64,000 bases of DNA from Desulfoscipio gibsoniae DSM 7213 (GCF_000233715.2 NC_021184.1:1054001-1118000); one strand, 5' to 3'; shown: positions 9,107 to 17,880, counted from the first letter of the stretch. Program-made: numbers and translations. Notes: generated from the letters alone by a model not told the origin.

Positions 9107-9991
9107 CTAGTAAACCACATCCATTTCGATTACGATCTTGAAAAGCAGAGGTTTCTTGTCGGCTACCCAATCCTGATACCGCATAAGCAGGCCGTAGGAG
9201 TCGGCGGCATCCCGGTCAAGATCCATCTTGAAGGACACCCTGGCGGGGATTTTCGGCGGAACATTGCTTCCCGACACGGGTTGCCCGTCCTTCATTTTGA
9301 AATACAGGTACTCAGCGTGATTCTCGTAGGAGTTCAGGCTGGTGCCCTCGATCCGGGCGTATCCCACGCCCTCCGGCAGGTGAAACTGCAGTTCCAACGG
9401 CGTACTTCCCATCACTGCCTCCACATATGTCTTTTCTCCCAGGTAGACTTCGGCTTTGTGATCGTTGACCATTTCGACCCTCCCCTCGCGGGGAACGGGC
9501 GGCGGGGGCGATCCGAGCACCTTAATCTGTTTTTTCGGGGCGCTTATGATCAGATCATTCCCGCCAGGCGCCCAATCGATGTGCTGATAACTGGCCAGGA
9601 CAATGTACTGTCCCGGATCTGCCGTCTTGGGGATTTTCAGGGATACTGTTTTTGAATCGCCGGGAGAAATAGAAAACGCCTCTGACTCTGTTCGGGCGCG
9701 GAGAATATCAATCCGGAAATGAAACCCTCCCGGTTGGTGTTCCAGTTCGATTTTGGTATGGTTGGTAATAGTGAGCAGAACGGTGTCACCGGGTACATAT
9801 TCATTACGATCAGTGGAAAGCGCAATGCCGTTGCCGGCTAGATGGCGCTTGGTTACTTCCAGCTGTTTCGGGGACATTTCTTCCACATCCCTGATCAGCC
9901 AGGGCATAAAACTGTAAACAACCCAGTAAGAAAGGCCGACCAAACCAATGACCAAGAAGAACACGATAGTATACACTGCGTTTCGGCTCAA
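9107..9991 (-). CDS. Membrane-anchored extracytoplasmic protein
   Basis: A 294-aa protein of unknown function. The TTG at 9991 is chosen because GGGAGGGGAG lies five bases upstream; an ATG seven codons earlier has no ribosome site of its own. A single hydrophobic segment near residues 6-27 (VYTIVFFLVIGLVGLSYWVV) anchors it, with the rest outside. The external part contains two beta-rich regions: residues about 60-150 resemble an Ig-like or BsuPI-type fold (EYVPGDTVLLTITN, then GQYIVLASY), followed by a proline-rich hinge and a second beta domain. It is transcribed alone, facing the same way as the beta-propeller gene upstream of it. Confidence 0.7.
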   Translation of the reverse strand: MSRNAVYTIVFFLVIGLVGLSYWVVYSFMPWLIRDVEEMSPKQLEVTKRHLAGNGIALSTDRNEYVPGDTVLLTITNHTKIELEHQPGGFHFRIDILRARTESEAFSISPGDSKTVSLKIPKTADPGQYIVLASYQHIDWAPGGNDLIISAPKKQIKVLGSPPPPVPREGRVEMVNDHKAEVYLGEKTYVEAVMGSTPLELQFHLPEGVGYARIEGTSLNSYENHAEYLYFKMKDGQPVSGSNVPPKIPARVSFKMDLDRDAADSYGLLMRYQDWVADKKPLLFKIVIEMDVVY

Positions 9992-10267
9992 GTGACTCCC
10001 CTCCCAAACCATTGTAACGCATGTTGATACCTGTTTGCTATAAACTTTCTTTGTCGGGTATGACGGAATTAAAAAAATACCCTTCCGTGATCCATATTCC
10101 TAAATTAGTCATTAAATGTATTAAGAATACCCCTATGTTATCACTTAAAACTATTTCTGTGATACTTCATTTGTTTAATGAAGGCTCTATCAGGGATGAA
10201 ACTGGTTGGCGGCAGCCCAATTAGGAATCGTCCTACTAGTCAGTTTATTAATATCATGATAGCTCGG
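9992..10267. other. Spacer between two minus-strand genes
   Basis: A plus-strand frame at 10021-10224 (67 codons) lacks a ribosome site and a recognisable product. I see no terminator or repeat here. Confidence 0.3.
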
Positions 10268-11377
10268 CTAGTTGTACTTTAAATCTAGTTTGGACAGTAC
10301 AAAATGCGGTCCCTTCTCGTTGTTGTAATTTCTGGTGAATAGTAGTCCCTTGCTATCCGGTAACCAGGACGGGGTCCAATCATCATATAGTCCAGAGCAA
10401 ATAAGCTCATTATCAGTTTTCAGACCTTCCTTTTTCTGCATATCCTTCAATATGGTTTCCACTGCTTTCGTATCAATAGAAGAATGTGTTAGTTGAGTAA
10501 CTTTCTCGGTAATCAGGTTGGCCGCCCATATTTCTCTGGCGTCCCAGCGTATACTATAGCCGAGTTTGTTCTGAGAGTCATGTTCAAACATTGTCGTTCT
10601 TAAGGTATTACTCACATAGGCAATCCACCGGCCTTCAGGCGACCAGGCAGGCTCCGTACCCTCAGTGACTCTTTTTAGATTTGTTCCATTCAAGTCACAG
10701 GTCCAGATTACGCTATCAGCTGCCGTACTAGGATCTGGTCGCAATTCAAATGCCAATCTCTGCCCATCAGGAGACCAGGTGGGGTTGCTACCATTAGTTA
10801 CCATCCTCAAGTTAGTGCCGTCAGGCTTGATGATCCAGATAGTTAGACTGGCAGTATAATGTCCGTGAACAGGATAATCCTTAATAACCTCTTTTGTGAA
10901 GGCAATCCAACTACCATCAGGTGACCATTTAGGATTTTTGTAAAATATATGTAAGGGGTCATTGGATCCTGTAAGAAAGGTCTGTCCAGTACCATCCTGC
11001 TTGGCTATCCAGATGCCTGGAGTATTATTTCTTCTACAGCCAATGAAGGCAAGCTGCCTGCCATCAGGGGACCAGGTTAACTCAGAGGCGGAAAAACTGT
11101 CATCACCAATAAGCACTTTACGTCTGCCATTGGATTGAAGTATCCAGATCTTGCTGTCCTGGTCGAAAGTCATGTCTTTATCTCCGGGAACAACTTGAGG
11201 ATTGAGAATATTCTCAATCTGCATATTGATTAACTTACCGTTTATATTATCAGTTTCATGTGCTTTGATAATCGTTAATAATCCTGATCCTTTCCAGACC
11301 TCTAAGGCTATTAAAATCAGCATCGATACTACAGTTACAAGAATGGTACAACACGTTTTTTCATACCGACGACCCAC
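10268..11377 (-). CDS. Membrane-anchored TolB/WD40-like beta-propeller protein
   Basis: About 369 aa. An N-terminal membrane segment (ILVTVVSMLILIALEVW) is followed by at least five PD40-type blades marked by WSPDGRQLAFIG, WSPDGSWIAFT, WSPDGQRLAFE, WSPEGRWIAYV and WLPDSKGLLFT. Such propellers bind proteins or glycans outside the membrane; no catalytic motif is visible. The GTG at 11377 is preferred because AAGGGGG lies seven bases upstream; an ATG at 11443 would add 22 residues but has no ribosome site. It may be functionally linked with the anchored protein downstream on the same strand, but the gap of about 280 bp argues against a simple operon. Confidence 0.8.
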   Translation of the reverse strand: MGRRYEKTCCTILVTVVSMLILIALEVWKGSGLLTIIKAHETDNINGKLINMQIENILNPQVVPGDKDMTFDQDSKIWILQSNGRRKVLIGDDSFSASELTWSPDGRQLAFIGCRRNNTPGIWIAKQDGTGQTFLTGSNDPLHIFYKNPKWSPDGSWIAFTKEVIKDYPVHGHYTASLTIWIIKPDGTNLRMVTNGSNPTWSPDGQRLAFELRPDPSTAADSVIWTCDLNGTNLKRVTEGTEPAWSPEGRWIAYVSNTLRTTMFEHDSQNKLGYSIRWDAREIWAANLITEKVTQLTHSSIDTKAVETILKDMQKKEGLKTDNELICSGLYDDWTPSWLPDSKGLLFTRNYNNEKGPHFVLSKLDLKYN

Positions 11378-11443
11378 CTGCTCGCCCCCTTCGTCTTTCT
11401 CCCCCTTGAATCTACAGTTTACATCGAGGGGTATTACCAACAT

Positions 11444-11774
11444 TTTAACGAAAATATGCTAAGACAAATATTACCAGACTTTAGCTGGTTTTTTTACTCT
11501 ATGACAGTTATTACTATATAATTTTTATATACTCACGGAAAACATCAAGATCATTTTCACTGGAAGAAATTTTCACATAATATTAATCTATAAAAAGTAA
11601 TTTTGTAATTGTAGTATCTGTAAATACTAACAACCTATCGGATATGAATACAAAACAATAGCTATTAACACGATACATATCCAAAAACTTAATAACTTTA
11701 GACTTCATTTCCTACCCTCTCATCACTAAAAGCCCATCATTAACCTAGACGATAGAAATTGTATTTTTGTTTCT
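11444..11774. other. AT-rich spacer, nothing recognised
   Basis: No coding frame, terminator or repeat that I can support between the beta-propeller gene and the intron RT fragment. Confidence 0.4.
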
Positions 11775-12203
11775 ATGTGTGCAGCTATTTCTCCGCTTTT
11801 GGCAAATTTATACCTCAACGAGGTAGATAAAATGCTTGAAAAGGCAAAAGAAGTAACACGGCAAGGACAATACACATACATCGAATATACTCGTTTTGCC
11901 GATGACCTTGTGATCCTAGTTGATGCTTACCCTAAATGGAACTGGTTGGCAAAAGCCGCCTATCAACGCTTACTTGAAGAGCTAACCAAACTTGATGTAC
12001 AACTCAATGAAGAGAAAACCCGGTTAGTAAACCTAGCTAGCGGGGAAAGTTTGGGATTCTTAGGCTTTGACTTTCGAAGATTACGAACTCGCAAAGGTAA
12101 ATGGGGAGTACTATTTACACCAAAAATGAAGCACGCACCAAGGTCTAGAACTGCCACCGCGCCTGTCCTCGACCCTACCTGTGAGGGATACGTGGCCAAT
12201 TAA
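11775..12203 (+). pseudogene. Group II intron reverse transcriptase fragment
   Basis: The frame encodes an internal piece of an LtrA-type reverse transcriptase: ISPLLANLYLNEVDKML, then the catalytic RFADD (normally YADD) and LGFLGFDFRRLRTRKGKWG. The N-terminal RT blocks and the maturase/endonuclease domains are absent. The last 25 or so residues do not look like RT and must come from fused sequence. No intact intron RNA domains V/VI were recognised. It is therefore a dead remnant, followed about 100 bp later by copy 2 of the 57-bp hairpin repeat. Confidence 0.85.
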
Positions 12204-12300
12204 ATCATGGAGCAAATATTGTGACACTCCCAGAGGAAACAGGGAGGAAACCGGGAAAACAAAGCGTCTCCTAAAGTTTAAGAGGCCCGTATCTACTCGA

Positions 12301-12357
12301 CCTTTTTGGTAGCTGTTGGGAATGGCGTAAGCCAGGCCCAACAGCTACCCGAGCATT
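12301..12357. repeat. 57-bp hairpin repeat, copy 2
   Basis: Perfect copy of 8942-8998, located between the RT fragment and the promoter of the HTH/two-component operon. Confidence 0.7.
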
Positions 12358-12420
12358 ATTTGAACGAAATATATTTTCATGTTTGGTAGTATATATTTTC
12401 GTATCTCTATTGGGGTACAG

Positions 12421-12449
12421 TTGATATTATTCGGCTATCCGTATATAAT
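12421..12449 (+). promoter_or_regulatory. Sigma-A type promoter for HTH and two-component genes
   Basis: TTGATA (12421-12426), a 17-bp spacer and TATAAT (12444-12449), 35 bp upstream of the HTH gene start. Confidence 0.65.
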
Positions 12450-12484
12450 AATCTTGATATGTTATGTAGAAGGGGCGGGTAAAC

Positions 12485-12664
12485 ATGGACTTTATTTCTG
12501 TTGGAGAAGTTGCTGTAAAATGGGGCATTTCTGAACGACGCGTGCAAAAACTTTGTGAAGAACAACGTATCCCCGGCGTGAAACGGTTTAGCCGTATGTG
12601 GATGATTCCGAAAGATGCAGGAAAACCAATTGATGGAAGAAAGAAACGTGAATCAAATGAGTAA
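12485..12664 (+). CDS. Small excisionase/MerR-like HTH protein
   Basis: A 59-aa DNA-binding protein. The sequence FISVGEVAVKWGISERRVQKL is a helix-turn-helix of the HTH_17/excisionase type, followed by the wing (RIPGVKRFSRMWMIPKDA) seen in such small winged proteins. The start is the ATG at 12485 after AGAAGGGGCGGGTAAAC. Its last codons overlap the response-regulator start by eight bases (ATGAGTAA), so the two are translationally coupled. It probably binds DNA, perhaps near its own promoter; a partner element with an integrase was not seen. Confidence 0.75.
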   Translation: MDFISVGEVAVKWGISERRVQKLCEEQRIPGVKRFSRMWMIPKDAGKPIDGRKKRESNE

Positions 12665-13349
12665 GATTTTAATCATCGATGATGATAAAGAGCTATGTGT
12701 TTTGATAAGGCAAAGCGTGGCGGCTGAAAATATAGATGCGGATAGCTGTTATTCCGGTGTAGACGGGCTGGTCATGCTCGAAAAGAGCGATTATCAGCTT
12801 ATCCTTTTAGATGTGATGATGCCGGGAATGGACGGCTTCCAGACAATGGAGAAAATACGCAAACAAAGCAGTGTCCCTATCCTGATGCTGACTTCCAAAA
12901 ATGACAGCACATCGAAAGTCCGCGGGCTTCGCTCCGGCGCGGACGACTATCTGACGAAGCCCTTTGATATGGAGGAACTGATTGCCCGTGTAGTTTCCCT
13001 GATACGCCGGTATACCCGTTTCAATCTGGCGGGAGATCATTCACGCCCTCTGACTTACCAAGGGCTGACCATAGATTTAGACAGCCGAAGCGTAACCACT
13101 CAAAATGGTACGTTTGAACTACCGCCGAAAGAATTTGACCTTCTTTTGTTCTGTGCGAAAAACCAAGGGAAAATTTTGACGAAGCAACAGATTTATGAGG
13201 AAGTTTGGGGCGAGCCTTACGTTTATGATGACAGCAACATTATGGCAATCATTAGCAGGCTTCGCAAAAAGATTGAACCCGACTCCGGCAAACCATTTTA
13301 TATTCAAACGATAAAAGGGATCGGCTATCGCTTCAACAAGGAGGTGTAG
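12657..13349 (+). CDS. OmpR/PhoB-family response regulator
   Basis: A 230-aa regulator. The receiver domain (1-115) has the acidic pocket IIDDD, the phosphorylation site LLDVMMPG (Asp52) and the switch Lys in LTKPF. A winged-helix DNA-binding domain follows (about 130-228; LPPKEFDLLLF, YEEVWGEPY, IKGIGYRF). The ATG at 12657 matches family N-termini (MSKILIIDDDKEL); an upstream in-frame ATG at 12615 lies inside the HTH gene. It is followed after three bases by its histidine kinase. Likely binds the four 11-bp direct repeats at 14320-14363 upstream of the ABC genes. Confidence 0.93.
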   Translation: MSKILIIDDDKELCVLIRQSVAAENIDADSCYSGVDGLVMLEKSDYQLILLDVMMPGMDGFQTMEKIRKQSSVPILMLTSKNDSTSKVRGLRSGADDYLTKPFDMEELIARVVSLIRRYTRFNLAGDHSRPLTYQGLTIDLDSRSVTTQNGTFELPPKEFDLLLFCAKNQGKILTKQQIYEEVWGEPYVYDDSNIMAIISRLRKKIEPDSGKPFYIQTIKGIGYRFNKEV

Positions 13350-13352
13350 GCT

Positions 13353-14276
13353 GTGATTCTCGACGTGACATTAGGCATATTATTCTGCCTTGCCCTTTTG
13401 TTCGGCATAATTTGCATGGGAAAGCTCCTTGGAGTTAAGCGACAGCTTAAGGACATGACGGATGCCTTGAACGACATCGAGGCCGGAAACGGAAACCGAA
13501 AAATCCTCGCTGCAAACAATGATCTGACCGCCGACCTTTCCTACAAAATGAATGAAATTGTTTATCGTTACGAAGGACAGCTTTCTCAGCTCAGAGCAGC
13601 GGATGAAACCAATCGTCAGCTTATGACCAGTCTCTCCCATGATGTACGAACGCCGCTTACCACCCTGATCGGCTATTTGGATGCAGTTCACAGAGGGATT
13701 GTCGCCGGAAAAGAACGCGAGGATTATCTGGAAGTCGCAAGGCGGAAAGCGCATGACCTAAAAGACTATATTGATGTTCTATTTGATTGGTTCAAATTAA
13801 ACTCCAGCGAATTTGCCTTATCCATAGAGCGGGTGGAGCTTGCAGAGCTGACGAGAAATGTTTTGAAAGACTGGATTCCTATTTTTGAAGAAAACCATTT
13901 AGACTATGAAATTGAAATTCCGGAAAAGCCGCTATTTACAAAAGTAGATATGGACGGGTATGCCCGCATCATCAACAATTTGGTTCAAAACGTCATTACC
14001 CATAGCCAAACCACGCAAATTAAAATTGAAATGGCGAAAAAGGAAAAGGAAATTGAAATCCGTATCGCGGACAACGGGATCGGAATTGAGAAATCCGATT
14101 TGCCGCACATCTTTGAAAGGCTGTATAAATGTGATAGAGGCCGTTCCGATAAGGGAAGCGGATTGGGACTGTCCATTGTTCGGCAAATGGTAGAAAAAAT
14201 GGACGGCAAAATTACCGTTCAAAGCGAGCCAAACCAATATACTGTTTTTACCGTCTTTCTACCATTAAGGAATTGA
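13353..14276 (+). CDS. Sensor histidine kinase with minimal N-terminus
   Basis: A 307-aa kinase. GTG start with AAGGAGGTG eight bases upstream. One membrane helix (residues 4-24) is followed by a short coiled linker, the HisKA H-box SLSHDVRTPLTTLIGYL (His96) and the HATPase domain with N-box (INNLVQNVITHS), G1 (IRIADNGIGIE), F (HIFERLYKCDR) and G2 (GSGLGLSIV). There is no extracytoplasmic sensor domain, which is typical of kinases paired with lantibiotic/peptide-sensing ABC transporters, where the transporter or membrane stress provides the signal (inference). Cognate to the preceding regulator. Confidence 0.92.
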   Translation: MILDVTLGILFCLALLFGIICMGKLLGVKRQLKDMTDALNDIEAGNGNRKILAANNDLTADLSYKMNEIVYRYEGQLSQLRAADETNRQLMTSLSHDVRTPLTTLIGYLDAVHRGIVAGKEREDYLEVARRKAHDLKDYIDVLFDWFKLNSSEFALSIERVELAELTRNVLKDWIPIFEENHLDYEIEIPEKPLFTKVDMDGYARIINNLVQNVITHSQTTQIKIEMAKKEKEIEIRIADNGIGIEKSDLPHIFERLYKCDRGRSDKGSGLGLSIVRQMVEKMDGKITVQSEPNQYTVFTVFLPLRN

Positions 14277-14277
14277 G

Positions 14278-14310
14278 AAAATCCCTGTCCACGGGCAGGG
14301 ATTTCTTTTT
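14278..14310 (+). terminator. Rho-independent terminator after the kinase
   Basis: AAATCCCTG and CAGGGATTT arms around a short loop, followed by CTTTTT. It separates the regulatory genes from the ABC operon, which therefore has its own promoter. Confidence 0.8.
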
Positions 14311-14319
14311 GCTGAAATT

Positions 14320-14363
14320 GCAAGGTTAATGCAAGGTTCCGGCAAGGTTAATGCAAGGTTGGC
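14320..14363 (+). promoter_or_regulatory. Four 11-bp direct repeats (response-regulator operator)
   Basis: GCAAGGTTAAT, GCAAGGTTCCG, GCAAGGTTAAT and GCAAGGTTGGC begin at 14320, 14331, 14342 and 14353, one helical turn apart. The core GCAAGGTT is invariant. Such phased repeats are the classic binding pattern for OmpR-family regulators. A -10-like TGATAG follows directly and no -35 consensus is seen, so the repeats probably occupy the -35 region of an activated promoter for the ABC operon. Confidence 0.75.
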
Positions 14364-14402
14364 GTGATAGACTGATTTTAGCAAGAAAAGGAGGTTCTGA
14401 GT

Positions 14403-15326
14403 TTGAGTGATTTCATAATTGAAACAAAAAATCTTACAAAACAATATGGGACGCAGAAAAGCGTTGCCAACCTGAATATCCACGTGAAAAAGGGCCGCAT
14501 CTACGGTTTGCTTGGGCGAAATGGAGCCGGAAAAACCACGACCATGAAGATGCTGCTGGGCCTGACGCAGCCGACTTCGGGAGAGGTTCAAATTTTCGGG
14601 AAAAGCATTCGGGGTAATAAAAAGAAAATTTTGCCCCGCATCGGCAGCCTGATCGAAGCGCCGGGATTTTACCCCAATCTGACGGGCACGGAAAACCTGA
14701 AAATCTTCGCCCGGCTGAGAGGCGTTTCCCAGCGTAACGCTGTTCAAAGCGCATTGGAGGTTGTCGGACTGCCATATGGTGATAAGAAGCTATTTTCTCA
14801 ATACTCGCTTGGTATGAAGCAGCGTCTGGCCATCGCTCTTGCCATCATGCACGACCCGGAACTCCTGATTTTGGACGAGCCGATCAACGGACTTGACCCG
14901 ATCGGCATTGCCGAAGTCCGTTCGTTTATCCGGGAGTTGTCCAACGCAAGAGGGAAAACAATTTTGATTTCCAGCCATATTCTTTCGGAAATTTCTCTGT
15001 TGGCGGATGATATCGGCATCATCAACCACGGCGTCTTACTGGAAGAAGAAAGCCTTTCCGAGCTGGAAGAAAAGAACAGTAAATATATTCATTTTATCGT
15101 CTCCGACACGGCGCAGGCAGCCAGAATCATGGAGAGAAACTTTGGAGCAAAAAATTTTACGGTGGAAAACGACCGCAGCCTGCGCCTGTACGACGTCACT
15201 CTGCCGGTGACCGCGCTCACCCGCGCTTTCATTGAAAACGGATTGGAGGTAGCGGAAGTCCACACCTGCGAAGACACGCTGGAGGATTACTTCAAGCGCG
15301 TGACCGGGGGTGAGGGCATTGCATAA
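14403..15326 (+). CDS. LanF-like ABC transporter ATP-binding protein
   Basis: A 307-aa ATPase with Walker A GRNGAGKT (38-45), signature YSLGMKQRL, Walker B LLILDEPINGLDP and the switch His in ISSHILSE. The C-terminal 80 residues form the extension common in ABC-2 exporters for lantibiotic/bacitracin-type peptides. TTG start, with AAAGGAGGT eight bases upstream. It overlaps the first permease gene. Together with two ABC-2 permeases it matches the LanFEG immunity-exporter plan, in which peptides are expelled from the membrane. The operon is more GC-rich than the neighbouring toxin-antitoxin and defence regions, hinting at transfer. Confidence 0.9.
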   Translation: MSDFIIETKNLTKQYGTQKSVANLNIHVKKGRIYGLLGRNGAGKTTTMKMLLGLTQPTSGEVQIFGKSIRGNKKKILPRIGSLIEAPGFYPNLTGTENLKIFARLRGVSQRNAVQSALEVVGLPYGDKKLFSQYSLGMKQRLAIALAIMHDPELLILDEPINGLDPIGIAEVRSFIRELSNARGKTILISSHILSEISLLADDIGIINHGVLLEEESLSELEEKNSKYIHFIVSDTAQAARIMERNFGAKNFTVENDRSLRLYDVTLPVTALTRAFIENGLEVAEVHTCEDTLEDYFKRVTGGEGIA

Positions 15327-16113
15327 CCTGATCCTCTGCGAATTTCAAAAGTTCAAGCGGCGTCCCCTGTTTCTGTTGGCGACGTTGGCGGCATTCATTT
15401 TCCCTGTTCTGACGACACTGCTCTACTGGAATACCCCGGGGGGACAGGATTACGACAACCTGTTTTCAGGAGTTGTAGATCCGGGCAATTTTCTTCTTTT
15501 GCTGCCGGTTCTGGTTGTCATTTCAACGTCGCTGTTTTTTACGGAACAGGACAGCGACACGCTGAAAAACCTTGCGACGATTCCGGTTTCAAGGGGCCAA
15601 CTTGTGATGGCGAAAATCAGCGTCATGGCGGTTGTCGCCGTGGCCTATTCCCTTGTCGGATTCCTGGCCAGCGCGGTTTGCGCGAAGCTGCTCGGCATGG
15701 CGCTCATCAACATGGGACAGAAATTTGCTCTTAGCGTTTTGCTGGGATTCATGATGTTGGCCGCGGCTCTGCCCTGTGTGGTTTTGGTGGTGTGGTTTAA
15801 CAAAAGCAATCTGATTTCCATTGTGATCACGCTGTTCTACACCATCGTAAACTATGTGTTTCATCTTACCGATGTGGGAATGAAGACCCCTGTGGGGCTT
15901 AATGTCGGCACGATCCTGCCGATTCCTTTGATCGCAAAATGGTTTCTTCAATTTGACAAACCGGGAAGCGGCGAATCGGCGGCATATTATGAATTTTATG
16001 AGAGTATGCTTCCCTATTTTGTATCCACGCCGGTCTGCCTGGGAATCCTTGGAATTTTAGCGGCGATATGCATCGTACTGATGATACGTATTTACAACCG
16101 GCGCGAATTATAG
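15310..16113 (+). CDS. ABC-2 permease, LanE-like
   Basis: About 267 aa with six predicted membrane helices. The N-terminus (LILCEFQKFKRRPLFLLATLAAFIFPVLTTLL) has the basic motif followed by helix 1 typical of the ABC2_4 lantibiotic permeases. The region TEQDSDTLKNLATIPVSRGQLVMAKI is the conserved cytoplasmic loop of the family. The start is either the GTG at 15310 or a TTG at 15319; both overlap the ATPase gene. Partner of the next permease. Confidence 0.87.
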   Translation: MRALHNLILCEFQKFKRRPLFLLATLAAFIFPVLTTLLYWNTPGGQDYDNLFSGVVDPGNFLLLLPVLVVISTSLFFTEQDSDTLKNLATIPVSRGQLVMAKISVMAVVAVAYSLVGFLASAVCAKLLGMALINMGQKFALSVLLGFMMLAAALPCVVLVVWFNKSNLISIVITLFYTIVNYVFHLTDVGMKTPVGLNVGTILPIPLIAKWFLQFDKPGSGESAAYYEFYESMLPYFVSTPVCLGILGILAAICIVLMIRIYNRREL

Positions 16114-16128
16114 GAAGGAGACCTGACG

Positions 16129-16953
16129 ATGAATTTCATTCTGGCGGAATTTCAAAAACTGAAACGGTACAGCATTATCCTGGTCGGTGTCATCGGCGTG
16201 ACCTGCTCTCCCATCATTTCGATTGCCATGCAGAACATCATGTCGGATGATGCTAAAACCGTTTTGAACTATACCTTCCCAGACCTGCTGAACAGCACCA
16301 TCTGGAACAATACGACGATCTTTTTCCCGATGATCCTCGCCCTGATCGGCGGCTATATGATCAACCGGGAATACACGGACGACACACTAAAGAATATGCT
16401 GACGGTTCCCGTTAGTTTCCCGCGGCTCATGGCCGGCAAGCTGACCGCGCTCGGTATCATTGCGCTTCTGCTCGGCCTTTACAATGCGCTGGTGACCATA
16501 ATCGCCGGCCTGATCTGCTGCCCGGAAAATATGTCGTTGGGCATCGTTTTATCGGGAAGCGTCCGGATCATCGGGATGGCCCTGTTTACCTGTATCGGGG
16601 AATTGCCTTTGATCGCTTTTTGCGGGCGCAGGCGGGACGCTTTTCGGGGCGGGGCCGTGGCTGCGTTCCTGCTCGGATATCTCACCATTTTTATAAAGAG
16701 TCCCATGATCCGCAACCTGTATCCTTTTTCAGCCGGCCTCAGCATCGTGCGGTTCGGCGGTGAGGGCTTTGTATCCGATACCGCCGGCAGCTATTCCTCA
16801 ACGCAAGACGCGTTCACCGGTATCTGCGTGATCTTGGCCATGATCGTGCTGACCGGAATCATCATCCATATTCCAAGGAAAGAGGCGGTTGCAGCCGCCC
16901 CTTCAAAGAAAGGCGGCCGTACGAAGCAAAAGGAACAGGAGACTTTGAAGTGA
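16129..16953 (+). CDS. ABC-2 permease, LanG-like
   Basis: A 274-aa paralogue of the preceding permease (ILAEFQKLKRYSIILVGVIG; later EYTDDTLKNMLTVPVSFPRLMAGKL). About six membrane helices and a Lys/Arg-rich C-terminal tail. GGAAGGAGA lies upstream of the ATG. The stop overlaps the start of the lipoprotein gene (GTGA). The ATPase and the two permeases should form one exporter complex. Confidence 0.87.
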   Translation: MNFILAEFQKLKRYSIILVGVIGVTCSPIISIAMQNIMSDDAKTVLNYTFPDLLNSTIWNNTTIFFPMILALIGGYMINREYTDDTLKNMLTVPVSFPRLMAGKLTALGIIALLLGLYNALVTIIAGLICCPENMSLGIVLSGSVRIIGMALFTCIGELPLIAFCGRRRDAFRGGAVAAFLLGYLTIFIKSPMIRNLYPFSAGLSIVRFGGEGFVSDTAGSYSSTQDAFTGICVILAMIVLTGIIIHIPRKEAVAAAPSKKGGRTKQKEQETLK

Positions 16954-17411
16954 AAAAACCATTACTTTTTTTGATGGTCGCGTGTTGCTTTGTCTTCGCG
17001 CTGACAGGCTGCACAAAAGATGAAATTCTCGGTACATACAATCATGCCATCCAAGCGGCCGGTGACGCCCAATTGACCGGCAACCGGTCTTTGGAAGGCA
17101 AGAGAAAATATGGAGTCGATCACTATACCGGCACCTATGCTGCCGATTATGAGGATTTTTCAGGAACAGAGTGTCTTTTCGGGGGGACTTCGATTGACCG
17201 TGATGCGGGAAATGAAATCGAAATTACCTGTAAGCTGAGCATCACGGAGGGGACTGCAAAGGTGGTTTTTCAGTCCGGGACGGACGAGCCTCAAGTGCTG
17301 ATTGAGAGCACAGGCGATTATTCTGATACAATCGAACTGCCGCCTGCCGGCAACTATATCGTCGTGGAAGGCGACGGCTTTACCGGCTCCATTGAGCTGG
17401 AAATTAAATAA
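16950..17411 (+). CDS. Lipoprotein of the ABC operon
   Basis: A 153-aa secreted lipoprotein. A signal peptide (KKPLLFLMVACCFVFALTG) ends in the lipobox ALTGC, so Cys21 would be lipidated. The mature part is beta-rich and acidic, with Cys residues near 75 and 94 that could pair. GTG start coupled to the permease stop. LanI-type immunity lipoproteins occupy the same position in lantibiotic loci, but no sequence match is claimed; an accessory binding protein is the reasonable inference. Confidence 0.75.
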   Translation: MKKPLLFLMVACCFVFALTGCTKDEILGTYNHAIQAAGDAQLTGNRSLEGKRKYGVDHYTGTYAADYEDFSGTECLFGGTSIDRDAGNEIEITCKLSITEGTAKVVFQSGTDEPQVLIESTGDYSDTIELPPAGNYIVVEGDGFTGSIELEIK

Positions 17412-17426
17412 AAGCAGTACATAACC

Positions 17427-17690
17427 ATGAAAGATAAAATTCTCAGCATCATTTCCTTTATAACCGTTTTTGTCCCCATTACGATCTTCTTTGTCTGGAA
17501 TCCTACCAACCCGAACGCAACCGGAATCGTGATCGGTTATTTCATCTTCATCGCGCTCAGCTTTTGTTTTGCGCTGTTTCTGTTTGCCAAAAAGCATTTA
17601 AGAGATATTTATACAAAAATTGCGCTCGGCCTGAACGGCCTGTACCTTGTGGGTATTCTGGCTCTCGTGGTAATTCCGCGCCTGATCTGA
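17427..17690 (+). CDS. Small membrane protein, three helices
   Basis: An 87-aa hydrophobic protein with three segments (IISFITVFVPITIFFVW, IVIGYFIFIALSFCFALFLF, IALGLNGLYLVGILALVVI). It lies 15 bp behind the lipoprotein gene and is probably the last gene of the ABC operon. No family recognised. It could be a transporter accessory subunit. Confidence 0.6.
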   Translation: MKDKILSIISFITVFVPITIFFVWNPTNPNATGIVIGYFIFIALSFCFALFLFAKKHLRDIYTKIALGLNGLYLVGILALVVIPRLI

Positions 17691-17880
17691 GCATGCCAGA
17701 AAAAACAACATGGGTCTTTCACGATGCGGAGCCGCATGGTATCAATTGAAATTCATGATTTATGCCGATATCGACATATGTTAATTAATATTAAGTCTAG
17801 AAAGTTGTAATAATAGCTTTTGTAATAACATACAATATGTACAAATGTAAATTTGTATGTTATCATAGGGGTGAAATATT

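Noticed and set aside
9098-9655. 185-aa plus-strand frame opposite the anchored protein gene
   Set aside because: Antisense to a frame with a membrane anchor and ribosome site; its His/Gly-rich composition is a shadow effect.
12111-12341. 76-aa minus-strand frame over the RT fragment end and hairpin repeat
   Set aside because: No ribosome site; spans a repeat copy and intron debris.
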